The notes beneath the pieces were generated by a model. The model did no database searches. It saw only the letters and a list, made by a program, of their open reading frames with translations, and was not told the DNA's origin. A stretch of DNA of 5,975 bases from assembly GCA_029857855.1 (NCBI GenBank), contig JAOUGG010000183.1:1-5975 (forward strand). The letters run 5' to 3'. A program made the translations under genes and the position numbers. Numbering within the stretch: position 1 is the stretch's first letter; every line of letters starts with the position of its first letter. Of this stretch, positions 1-5,229 are shown one piece after another. The DNA is from Acidimicrobiia bacterium (lineage in GTDB: Bacteria > Actinomycetota > Acidimicrobiia > Acidimicrobiales > SZUA-35).

Positions 1-801
1 CTTGGCGCCGGCCCGAACCGCATGCACACACGACTCGACCTTGGGCACCATGCCACCCGAGATCCGGCCCGAGGCGATGGCGGCCTCCAGCTCGGCGACG
101 GTTGATCGGGCGACCAGGCTGGCGGGATCGTCGAGGTCGGTCAGCAGGCCGGGGACATCGGTGAGATACACAACCTTTTCGGCGGAGAGTGCTCCGCCCA
201 GGGCTCCGGCGACCGTGTCGGCATTGATGTTGAGCGACTGGCCGTCGGTGTCGACCCCGATCGAGGACACGACCGGAATGAGTTCCTCGGCCAGGAGCCG
301 TTCGACCATCTGGGGGTTGACGGCGTCGATCCGACCGACGAGCCCGAGGTCGGGATCGTGCTGGCTGGCCACGATCAGGCGGCCGTCCTCTCCCGACATG
401 CCAACGGCATAGGCGCCGTGGCGGTTGATGTGGCCGATGATGTCCCGTCCGACCTTGCCGACCAGCACCATGCGGGCCACGTCGAGGGTCTCGGCGTCGG
501 TCACCCGGAGTCCGTTGCGGAACTCGGTCTCCTTGCCGAGGCGGGTGAGCAGATCGCCGATCTGGGGGCCACCGCCGTGGACGACCACCGGCTTGAGGCC
601 GACGGATCGCAGCATGACGATGTCGGTGGCGAACGTGCGCATGACATCGTCGTCGACCATGGCGTTGCCGCCGAGCTTGACCACGACGATGGCACCGCGG
701 AACTGCTGCAGATAGGGCAACGCCTCGATGAGCGCGTTGGCCCGCAACTCGGGGGAATAACCCCGGTCGACGGCAGGCGAGTTGGCACCGGTGACGGTCA
801 T
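1..801 (-). CDS. argB: Acetylglutamate kinase (partial, 3' end beyond left edge)
   Basis: ArgB phosphorylates N-acetyl-L-glutamate with ATP, the second step of arginine biosynthesis, in the cytoplasm. The 267 visible codons show the amino-acid-kinase fold: VVVKLGGNAM (residues 39-48, phosphate-binding Lys42 and Gly44-45), VVVHGGGPQI (72-81), GLRVTDAETLDVARMVL (97-113, substrate-binding Arg99), AVGMSGEDG (132-140), SLNINADTVAG (189-199) and SGGMVPKVESC (248-258, with Lys254). The family is about 290-300 residues long, so roughly 30 C-terminal residues lie outside the window. I chose the ATG at 801 because AGGAAGG lies 7 nt upstream; an in-frame ATG at 822 is possible but less well placed. The start overlaps the stop of a mini-ORF by ATGA, and the gene is downstream of argC in the same operon. 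The motifs are those of the N-acetylated route, not of a LysW-carrier kinase. Identification is secure. Confidence 0.96.
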   Translation of the reverse strand, partial: MTVTGANSPAVDRGYSPELRANALIEALPYLQQFRGAIVVVKLGGNAMVDDDVMRTFATDIVMLRSVGLKPVVVHGGGPQIGDLLTRLGKETEFRNGLRVTDAETLDVARMVLVGKVGRDIIGHINRHGAYAVGMSGEDGRLIVASQHDPDLGLVGRIDAVNPQMVERLLAEELIPVVSSIGVDTDGQSLNINADTVAGALGGALSAEKVVYLTDVPGLLTDLDDPASLVARSTVAELEAAIASGRISGGMVPKVESCVHAVRAGAK

Positions 802-899
802 TGATCGACCTTCCTGTCCCATACGAACGACTCCAGCGGACGACGTTTCGCCGCCAGGCGAAACTCGGTAAGGCGGGCCTCCGGCACGGCGACGGTCAT
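798..899 (-). CDS. Possible 33-residue mini-ORF between argC and argB
   Basis: A short reading frame begins MTVAVPEARL and ends SFVWDRKVDQ. Its ATG (899-897) overlaps the argC stop as ATGA, and its TGA (800-798) overlaps the argB start as ATGA, so it fills the argC-argB gap exactly and could be translationally coupled on both sides. GGGGTG lies a few bases before its start. About 25 of 33 codons end in G or C, somewhat less than the neighbouring genes by eye. I do not recognise the peptide. It does not resemble either end of ArgJ (ornithine acetyltransferase), the gene normally found here. A perfect hairpin (845-864) lies within it, so the stretch may be selected as RNA instead. It could be a real small protein, a coupling device that carries ribosomes from argC to argB, or a chance frame in a spacer. 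Confidence 0.3.
   Translation of the reverse strand: MTVAVPEARLTEFRLAAKRRPLESFVWDRKVDQ
809..815 (-). promoter_or_regulatory. Ribosome binding site of argB
   Basis: AGGAAGG reads on the minus strand and ends 7 nt before the ATG at 801, a good Shine-Dalgarno match and spacing. It supports 801 over the in-frame ATG at 822. It also shows that argB can initiate independently of the overlapping mini-ORF. Confidence 0.65.
845..864 (-). repeat. Perfect 8-bp inverted repeat (RNA hairpin) between argC and argB
   Basis: Arms GTTTCGCC (845-852) and GGCGAAAC (857-864) are exact reverse complements around a 4-base loop, TGGC in the minus-strand mRNA. It should form a stable stem in the argC-argB transcript. 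No T-run follows it in the direction of transcription, so it is not a standard intrinsic terminator. An mRNA-stability, processing or translation-control element is possible. It is also read as codons of the mini-ORF. Confidence 0.6.
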
Positions 900-1987
900 G
901 GATACACCCCGACGGTGGCCAGCCCGGTGGTCTCGGGCAGGCCGACGGCAATGTTGGCGCACTGCACCGCCATACCGGACGCGCCCTTCATCAGGTTGTC
1001 GAGCACCCCGATGCCCAGCACCAGGCCGGTGCGGGGATCGACTCGGCCGGTGAGATGGACGGCGTTGGATCCGGTGACGGCCTTGGTCGAGGGACTTCGT
1101 TCGTCGACGACGACAAACGGCTCGTCGCGGTAGTAGTCGGCCATCGCTTCCAGCACCTCCCGGGTGTCCGGCGGTGTGCCCGGGCGGTTGGTCGGGCGAC
1201 CGTAGCAGCTGGCCAGAATACCCCGGTTGAGAGGGGCCAGGTGTGGGGTGAAGAGCACGGACACGTCGTGGCCGGTCGACACCGACAGCGCCTGCTCGAT
1301 CTCGGGCGTATGCCGGTGGGTCAGCAGCCCGTAGGCCGTCACGTTCTCGTCGACCGTGCAGAAAGTGGTGTTCTCTTTCGGCGGCCGTCCGGCCCCGCTG
1401 ACACCGGTGATGAGGTTGATGACGATGCCGTCGGGTGCGATCAGTCTGGCGGCCAGAAGCGGGGCCAGCGTCAGGGTGGCGGTAGCGGCGTTGCAGCCGG
1501 TCGCCGCGATCAGCCGGGCCTCGGCGATGTCGGACCGAAACAGCTCCGGCAGACCGTAGGCCGCCTCGGGAAGGTACTCCGGTGCCGAGTGTTCGGCGCC
1601 ATACCAGTTCGGGTAGAGCAGCGGGTCCTTGAGCCGGAAATCGGATCCGAGATCGACGACAACGCCGACGCTGTCGATGATCTCGGGGATCACACCCATG
1701 CTGACGCCGTGGGGCAGTCCACAGAAAACGACGTCGAGGCCGTCGACGATCTCTGGGATGAAGGCCTCGAACCGGCGACCCCGGTAGGCAAGGGCCAGGC
1801 TCGGGTACAGATCGGCGATCGGTGTACCGGCCTTCGAATCACCGGTCATCACCTCGAGCTCGAAGTTGGGGTGTCCGGCCAGGAGACGCATCATCTCGGC
1901 CCCGGTGTAGCCTGAGGCACCGACGATGCCGACACGGTAGGTGGGCCCGCTCGACGTGAACGGCGGGGGCTCGACGGCACTGGACAT
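896..1987 (-). CDS. argC: N-acetyl-gamma-glutamyl-phosphate reductase
   Basis: ArgC reduces N-acetylglutamyl phosphate with NADPH to the semialdehyde, the third step of arginine synthesis. The 363 residues are slightly longer than the usual ~345, with a proline-rich N-terminal tail of about 16 residues. The Rossmann NADP-binding motif VGIVGASGYTGAEMMRLL is at 19-36. The catalytic cysteine is Cys165 in AATGCNAATATL, followed by ITGVSGAGR (193-201), HRHTPEIEQ (224-232, catalytic His226), FTPHLAPLNRGI (246-257), GSNAVHLT (306-313) and DNLMKGASGMAVQ (330-342). Most bacterial ArgC proteins read PGCYPTA around the cysteine; this one reads TGCNAATA, which recalls LysY-type enzymes (comparison from memory). 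Because the adjacent kinase is a standard ArgB and the rest is ArgC-like, argC remains the best call. It starts 41 nt after the histidine kinase stop and ends overlapping the mini-ORF by ATGA. There is no strong ribosome binding site, so a leaderless or near-leaderless start is possible. Confidence 0.94.
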   Translation of the reverse strand: MSSAVEPPPFTSSGPTYRVGIVGASGYTGAEMMRLLAGHPNFELEVMTGDSKAGTPIADLYPSLALAYRGRRFEAFIPEIVDGLDVVFCGLPHGVSMGVIPEIIDSVGVVVDLGSDFRLKDPLLYPNWYGAEHSAPEYLPEAAYGLPELFRSDIAEARLIAATGCNAATATLTLAPLLAARLIAPDGIVINLITGVSGAGRPPKENTTFCTVDENVTAYGLLTHRHTPEIEQALSVSTGHDVSVLFTPHLAPLNRGILASCYGRPTNRPGTPPDTREVLEAMADYYRDEPFVVVDERSPSTKAVTGSNAVHLTGRVDPRTGLVLGIGVLDNLMKGASGMAVQCANIAVGLPETTGLATVGVYP

Positions 1988-1994
1988 TCAGCTC

Positions 1995-2045
1995 ACACTA
2001 CCGACTTCGAATTCAGAAGTCTACATATCTATTCACTCTTGTGAA
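1995..2045 (-). promoter_or_regulatory. Candidate argC promoter region
   Basis: The short, relatively AT-rich gap before argC allows two readings on the minus strand. In the first, TTCACA (2045-2040) is the -35, followed by a 16-bp spacer and TAGACT (2023-2018) as the -10, giving a leader of about 24 nt. In the second, the same TAGACT acts as a poor -35, followed by 17 bp and TAGTGT (2000-1995), 7 nt before the ATG, giving a leaderless mRNA. Either would let arg genes be transcribed separately from the kinase upstream. The prediction is by eye and unsupported by expression data. Confidence 0.4.
2003..2021. promoter_or_regulatory. Palindrome in the argC promoter, possible repressor operator
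   Basis: GACTTC (2003-2008) and GAAGTC (2016-2021) are exact reverse complements separated by 7 bases containing GAATTC. The site overlaps the first candidate -10 or fills the spacer of the second, where a bound repressor would block transcription. ArgR boxes are imperfect palindromes built on TGAAT/ATTCA. Read on the minus strand, the site contains one TGAAT half, and another TGAAT lies about 20 bp upstream. An ArgR operator is therefore conceivable but does not match the consensus well. No argR gene is visible. Confidence 0.35.
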
Positions 2046-3246
2046 GACGTTCGTGGCCTGCGGCTCCGGACCCGGCCGAACGACGACTGTCGACCGGACC
2101 ACGATGGGTCGGCAGATCGACGGCGAGACGCCCCCCGGGTGGCCCCTCGATACGAATCGAACCGCCGTGGGCCTCAACGAGACCCTTGGCGATGGCCAGG
2201 CCGAGTCCGGCACCACCTTTGGACCGGTTGCGGCTTTCGTCGGCCCGGGCGAAGCGGTCGAAAGCCCGGGCTCGAAAGTCGTCGGGGAAGCCGGGACCGG
2301 CATCGATGACCTTGACCGACGCCGGATTGCCGGGCTCGACGATCATCGTGACCTCGGACCCGTCGGGCGTGTGGCGGATGGCGTTGTCGAGCAGGTTGCG
2401 CAGCACCCGACCGAGAGCCGCCGCGTTGCCCCACACCGGCACCGCCTGATCCGACCGCAGCCGGATGGTCACCCCGCGCACGTCGGCCACCGGCGACAGT
2501 GCCTCGGCCGCCTCGTCGGCCAACTCGGCCAGATCAACCGGTTCGGGCTGGATGTCGAGTAGACCGGCTTCGAGCTGCGACAGGAGGAACAGATCGTCGA
2601 CCAGGGCCGACAGGGCCTCCAGATCGTGGCTCATCGACCGAAGATACCGCTGCGGATCGGGGGCGATGCCGTCGCGCAGCGCCTCGACGGCCGCCCGTAG
2701 CGCGCCGATCGGCGTTCGCAGATCGTGGCTGATACTGGAGATGAGGAATCGTCTCTCGGCATCGATGCGGGCCCGATCCTGCTCGATGTCCATCCGTCGA
2801 GCCTCCAGGGCCTGCAGTTCGGCGCCCAATTGGTCGAGCGACCGGGCGACTCGGCCGAACTCGTCGGATCGCTCCAGCGCCGCCCGCGCCTCGTGATCGC
2901 CCTGCTCCAAGCTGTTGAGCGTGGCCTCGATCCGGCCCGCGGCGGCCCGCAGCGGTTTGGTGGCCACGATCACCAGGGCGATCACGAACGGGACGATCAG
3001 GAGCAGCACGGCCAGCACCGCCCCCAGCGCATCGTCGCCAAGGACCATCAGCCGCCCGAGGCTCACCGCCGCCATGACGCCGATGGCCAGCGCGGCCAGG
3101 GCGATCACGAGCACCTGGGTCCGCAACGACGGGAGGCGGGAGGCGAACCGCTGGAGTACCACCCCGGACAGGGCGGTGAGCGCGGTGAGCGCCACCCCCA
3201 TCGCGGCGATGAGCCACGGGTCGGCCATGTCGAACTTCAGCGCCAT
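2029..3246 (-). CDS. Membrane-bound sensor histidine kinase of a two-component system
   Basis: This 405-residue kinase autophosphorylates on histidine and should pass phosphate to the response regulator encoded just upstream. Three hydrophobic segments (about 11-31, 43-64 and 73-96) are joined by loops of roughly 10 residues, so there is no real extracytoplasmic sensor domain. A HAMP-like linker and coiled coil (about 97-168) follow. The HisKA dimerization helix has SISHDLRTP with phospho-acceptor His174. The ATPase domain has the N box RVLRNLLDNAIRHTP (280-294, Asn284 and Asn288), G1 DAGPGF (315-320), F box FDRFAR (329-334) and G2 GGAGLGLAI (344-352). The last ~25 residues are polar and of no known function. 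The start at 3246 is supported by GGCGGTGA 6 nt upstream and by an in-frame TGA three codons before it; Met7 (3228) is an alternative. The stimulus is unknown. The regulator stop lies 55 nt upstream, indicating one operon. Confidence 0.92.
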   Translation of the reverse strand: MALKFDMADPWLIAAMGVALTALTALSGVVLQRFASRLPSLRTQVLVIALAALAIGVMAAVSLGRLMVLGDDALGAVLAVLLLIVPFVIALVIVATKPLRAAAGRIEATLNSLEQGDHEARAALERSDEFGRVARSLDQLGAELQALEARRMDIEQDRARIDAERRFLISSISHDLRTPIGALRAAVEALRDGIAPDPQRYLRSMSHDLEALSALVDDLFLLSQLEAGLLDIQPEPVDLAELADEAAEALSPVADVRGVTIRLRSDQAVPVWGNAAALGRVLRNLLDNAIRHTPDGSEVTMIVEPGNPASVKVIDAGPGFPDDFRARAFDRFARADESRNRSKGGAGLGLAIAKGLVEAHGGSIRIEGPPGGRLAVDLPTHRGPVDSRRSAGSGAAGHERLHKSE

Positions 3247-3252
3247 CGGACG

Positions 3253-3260
3253 TCACCGCC
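3253..3260 (-). promoter_or_regulatory. Ribosome binding site of the histidine kinase
   Basis: GGCGGTGA on the minus strand matches the full Shine-Dalgarno GGAGGTGA at seven of eight positions and ends 6 nt before the ATG at 3246. This fixes the kinase start, with the in-frame TGA at 3253-3255 excluding a longer form. Confidence 0.6.
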
Positions 3261-3301
3261 GGGCGATTCGGGGTCCGGTGGGGCGACGGCTCCGGCCACG
3301 G

Positions 3302-4006
3302 TTACGGCTCGAACCGGTAGCCGACGCCGCGGGCGGTGGTGATCCACCGGGGATTGCCGGGGTCGGATTCGATTTTCTGACGAAGGCGCCCGACATGGAC
3401 GGTGACCGTGGCCGGGTCCTGGTACTCGGGTGCCGATTCCCAGACCAGCTCGAGCAGCTGACGCCGGCTGAAGACCTGACGGGGCGACTGGGCCAGCACG
3501 GCCAGCAGATCGAACTCCTTCGGTGTCAGGTCGACGACCCCGCCGGCGGTCGTGACCTCTCGGGCGCCAACGTCGATGACCAGGCCTTCGAACTCGAGGG
3601 GACCTTGGCCGCCGTCGGAGACCGAGCTTCGCCGCAGCACGTTGCGGACCCGGGCCACGAGCTCCCGGGGCGAGAACGGCTTGACCACGTAGTCGTCCGC
3701 GCCCAGCTCGAGCCCGACCACCCGGTCGGTCTCGTCGGCCCGGGCGGTCAACATGATGACCGGCACGTCCCAGCGGGACCGGATGTAACGCAGCAGGTGG
3801 AACCCGTCGACGTTGGGCAGCATCACATCGAGCACGACGAGATCGGGCCGGTTGGCCTCCAGCCATTCGAGCGCCTCGCCACCGTCGGCCTTCTCGACCA
3901 CCCGGTAGTTCTCCACCTGGAGATACCGGACGACGACCTCGCGGACCATGGGCTCGTCGTCGACAACGAGAATCGTGCTGGTGCCGACCTGGGACATCAC
4001 CGTCAT
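3302..4006 (-). CDS. OmpR/PhoB-family response regulator
   Basis: This DNA-binding regulator is probably phosphorylated by the downstream kinase. Counting from the ATG at 4006 (234 residues), the receiver domain has ILVVDDEP (acidic pair Asp16-Asp17), LDVMLP with phospho-acceptor Asp60, MLTAR with the switch Thr87, and DDYVVKPFSPREL with Lys109. The C-terminal winged helix (about 135-234) has the typical LTPKEFDLLAVLAQSPRQVFSR, VTVHVGRLRQKIE and the end motif RGVGYRFEP, which is diagnostic of the OmpR/PhoB class. The start is uncertain. ATG at 3997 gives 231 residues. ATG at 4024 gives 240 and has GGTGA five bases upstream. A longer form from a TTG at 4117 adds a tail unlike the family and is unlikely. 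The kinase follows after 55 nt. Targets are unknown; autoregulation is common in the family. Confidence 0.93.
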   Translation of the reverse strand: MTVMSQVGTSTILVVDDEPMVREVVVRYLQVENYRVVEKADGGEALEWLEANRPDLVVLDVMLPNVDGFHLLRYIRSRWDVPVIMLTARADETDRVVGLELGADDYVVKPFSPRELVARVRNVLRRSSVSDGGQGPLEFEGLVIDVGAREVTTAGGVVDLTPKEFDLLAVLAQSPRQVFSRRQLLELVWESAPEYQDPATVTVHVGRLRQKIESDPGNPRWITTARGVGYRFEP

Positions 4007-4085
4007 AACGCTACTCGCAACCATCGTGCTCACCGGACCAACGTAATCTTCAACACTGTCAGGCAACGCACGGATTCCTAACGAA

Positions 4086-4130
4086 TGGCGAAACCCGGCA
4101 CCGACGCCGGTGGGCAAACTGCGTTCGCCA
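4086..4130. repeat. Nested inverted repeats in the divergent intergenic region
   Basis: TGGCGAA (4086-4092) and TTCGCCA (4124-4130) are exact reverse complements 31 bp apart. Inside them, CCGGC (4095-4099) and GCCGG (4106-4110) form a second palindrome with a 6-base gap; CACCG (4099-4103) with CGGTG (4108-4112) is a competing pairing. The position between two divergent promoters suits operator DNA, for example a site for the adjacent response regulator, but OmpR-class sites are usually direct repeats. In GC-rich DNA short repeats of this kind also arise by chance. Confidence 0.35.
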
Positions 4131-4148
4131 GGCGCCCCTGATTGGCGC

Positions 4149-4154
4149 TAAAAT
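4149..4154 (+). promoter_or_regulatory. Candidate -10 element of udk
   Basis: TAAAAT matches the TATAAT consensus at five of six positions and stands out in GC-rich DNA. It ends 9 nt before the GTG at 4164, so transcription would start at or within a few bases of the start codon. No Shine-Dalgarno is present on this strand; the preceding TCACCTCC is instead its complement. A leaderless mRNA is inferred. No clear -35 is seen. Confidence 0.5.
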
Positions 4155-4163
4155 TCACCTCCC

Positions 4164-4817
4164 GTGGACGAGGTTTCGGGCAGCACCATCATCGGGGTCT
4201 GCGGCGGGAGTGGATCGGGCAAGACGACGCTGGCTCGCGAACTGGCTCGGGAACTAGGATCGAGCCGGACCGGCATCCTCAGCTTCGACTCCTACTACCA
4301 TGACCTGGCCCACCTGACGACCGACGAACGGGCCACCGTCAACTTCGACGCCCCGGACTCGCTCGACGTCGAACTGCTGACCGACCACCTGGCGGCCCTG
4401 CGGCGCGGCGCCGAGGTCGCCGTGCCGGTCTACGACTTCGCCAGCCACACCCGTTCGGGCGACGTCGACATCATCGAGCCGACGGATTACATCGTCATCG
4501 AGGGCATCCTGCTGTTCGCCTTCACCGAGATCCGGGACCTGATCGACTACGGCGTCTATCTCGACTGCCCGGGCGACATCCGCTACCAGCGGCGGCTCGT
4601 CCGCGACGTGAACCACCGGGGCCGCACGCCCGACTCGGTGGCCGAGCAGTGGGAGACGACGGTGGCTCCGATGCACGATCTCCACGTCGAACCGTACGCC
4701 CCGCACGCCCACTTCCTCGCCACGTACGGCCCGCCGGCGGTGGAGATCGCGGCCAAGGTCGTACAGGATCTGGGGCGTCAGCTCCGGCCCCTACACTGGT
4801 CCCATGAGGATCGGTGA
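4164..4817 (+). CDS. udk: Uridine kinase-like P-loop nucleoside kinase
   Basis: Uridine kinases phosphorylate uridine (and cytidine) with ATP or GTP in pyrimidine salvage. The 217-residue length is normal. Walker A is GGSGSGKTT (14-22, Lys20). FDSYYHD (41-47) carries the likely catalytic Asp42, and NFDAPDSLD (60-68) is the family's NFDxPxxxD motif. PVYDFASHTR (88-97) matches the nucleoside-binding YDFxxHxR, IEGILLF (112-118) is the Walker-B-like strand, and RRLVRDVNHRGR (143-154) is the lid. The C-terminal region reads VEPYAPHAHFLA where many uridine kinases have a P-x-x-x-x-A-D motif followed by hydrophobic residues, so it diverges there and substrate specificity is less certain than fold. 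The start is GTG; no ribosome binding site precedes it and a -10 lies close upstream. The last 14 bp overlap the MerR gene in another frame. Confidence 0.85.
   Translation: MDEVSGSTIIGVCGGSGSGKTTLARELARELGSSRTGILSFDSYYHDLAHLTTDERATVNFDAPDSLDVELLTDHLAALRRGAEVAVPVYDFASHTRSGDVDIIEPTDYIVIEGILLFAFTEIRDLIDYGVYLDCPGDIRYQRRLVRDVNHRGRTPDSVAEQWETTVAPMHDLHVEPYAPHAHFLATYGPPAVEIAAKVVQDLGRQLRPLHWSHEDR
4792..4803 (+). promoter_or_regulatory. Candidate leaderless promoter (-10) of the MerR-family gene
   Basis: TACACT (4792-4797) ends 6 nt before the ATG at 4804, so position +1 would be the A of the start codon. The stretch TACACTGGTCCCATG aligns with TAGACTGGAATAGTG at the ATPase gene. It lies within the last codons of udk, and no Shine-Dalgarno is seen. 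No good -35 is visible, so the gene may also be read from the udk promoter. Confidence 0.4.
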
Positions 4818-5208
4818 GCTGGCCGAAGCGGCCGGAGTCTCCACCAAGACCATCCGCTACTACGAGTCGATCGGCCTCCTACCCGAGCCGATCCGGACCG
4901 AGAGCGGCTACCGGGCCTACGACGAGGCCGGCAGCGAACGCCTGGCCTTCATCCGCGACGCCCAGGCGTCCGGACTGTCGCTGGCCGAGATCGCCTCTGT
5001 TCTCGAGCTGAAGGAGTCGGGGACGGCGTCGTGCCAGCACACCCGGTCGCTGCTGCAACGCCACATCGCCGAGGTCGAAGCACAGATCGAGCGGCTCCGG
5101 GAGACCCGCTCCACCCTGCTGGCCATGGCCGAGCGGGCGGCCGCTCTCGATCCGAGTACCTGTACCGACCCGAACCGGTGCCAGGTGATCGCTCCGTCCG
5201 AGGACTGA
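4804..5208 (+). CDS. MerR-family heavy-metal-responsive transcriptional regulator
   Basis: MerR regulators bind a palindrome in an over-long promoter spacer and, on binding metal, twist the DNA to activate transcription. The 134 residues fit the family. The N-terminal winged helix-turn-helix reads MRIGELAEAAGVSTKTIRYY then ESIGLL (1-26), followed by SGYRAY (34-39) and RLAFIRDAQASGLSLAEI (46-63). The long dimerization helix runs about 77-112. Metal-ligand candidates are Cys77 and His79 at the helix start and Cys120 and Cys126 (C-x5-C) near the end. CueR has serine at the helix-start position and C-x7-C, whereas ZntR and MerR have cysteine there, so the cysteine pattern hints at a divalent metal. 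The neighbouring ATPase, however, looks copper-specific. The likely target is the operator 24 bp after this gene's stop. The start overlaps udk by 14 bp. Confidence 0.92.
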   Translation: MRIGELAEAAGVSTKTIRYYESIGLLPEPIRTESGYRAYDEAGSERLAFIRDAQASGLSLAEIASVLELKESGTASCQHTRSLLQRHIAEVEAQIERLRETRSTLLAMAERAAALDPSTCTDPNRCQVIAPSED

Positions 5209-5229
5209 CAGCCCGCGACCGTACAGGCC

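Larger units (their letters stand above)
4007..4163. other. Divergent intergenic region between response regulator and kinase gene
   Basis: This ~157-bp stretch must hold the promoters for both the minus-strand two-component operon and the plus-strand udk. A likely plus-strand -10 (TAAAAT, 4149-4154) is visible. For the minus strand, TTGCCT followed by 15 bp and TACGTT (4045-4040) is a weak candidate. Nested inverted repeats lie between them. No further convincing gene is seen. Confidence 0.5.

Noticed and set aside
798..899. The argC-argB mini-ORF as a truncated argJ
   Set aside because: Its start and end do not resemble the conserved N-terminal or C-terminal motifs of ArgJ, so I cannot support calling it a pseudogene.
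1055..1915. 286-codon open frame on the plus strand opposite argC
   Set aside because: It is antisense to an unmistakable argC, has no family motifs and a biased, low-complexity composition. Long antisense frames are expected in GC-rich coding DNA.
2534..3256. 240-codon frame on the same strand as the histidine kinase in a shifted frame
   Set aside because: It covers the same bases as the kinase's membrane and HisKA regions; the kinase frame has all domain motifs and this one has none.
2915..4081. 388-codon open frame on the plus strand opposite the two-component genes
   Set aside because: It spans the antisense of both the kinase and the regulator, whose domains are complete and convincing. 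The translation is rich in Arg, Ala, Asp and Gly with no recognisable motif.
4007..4117. N-terminal extension of the response regulator from a TTG at 4117
   Set aside because: It would add 37 residues before the start used here, unlike any OmpR/PhoB receiver, and uses a rare TTG start. Internal ATGs fit the family.
4079..4163. Minus-strand GGAGGTGA (4163-4156), a perfect Shine-Dalgarno
   Set aside because: No start codon lies at a proper distance downstream. The only overlapping frame begins at the GTG inside the motif and runs 26 codons without recognisable features, so I treat it as the complement of the udk upstream sequence.
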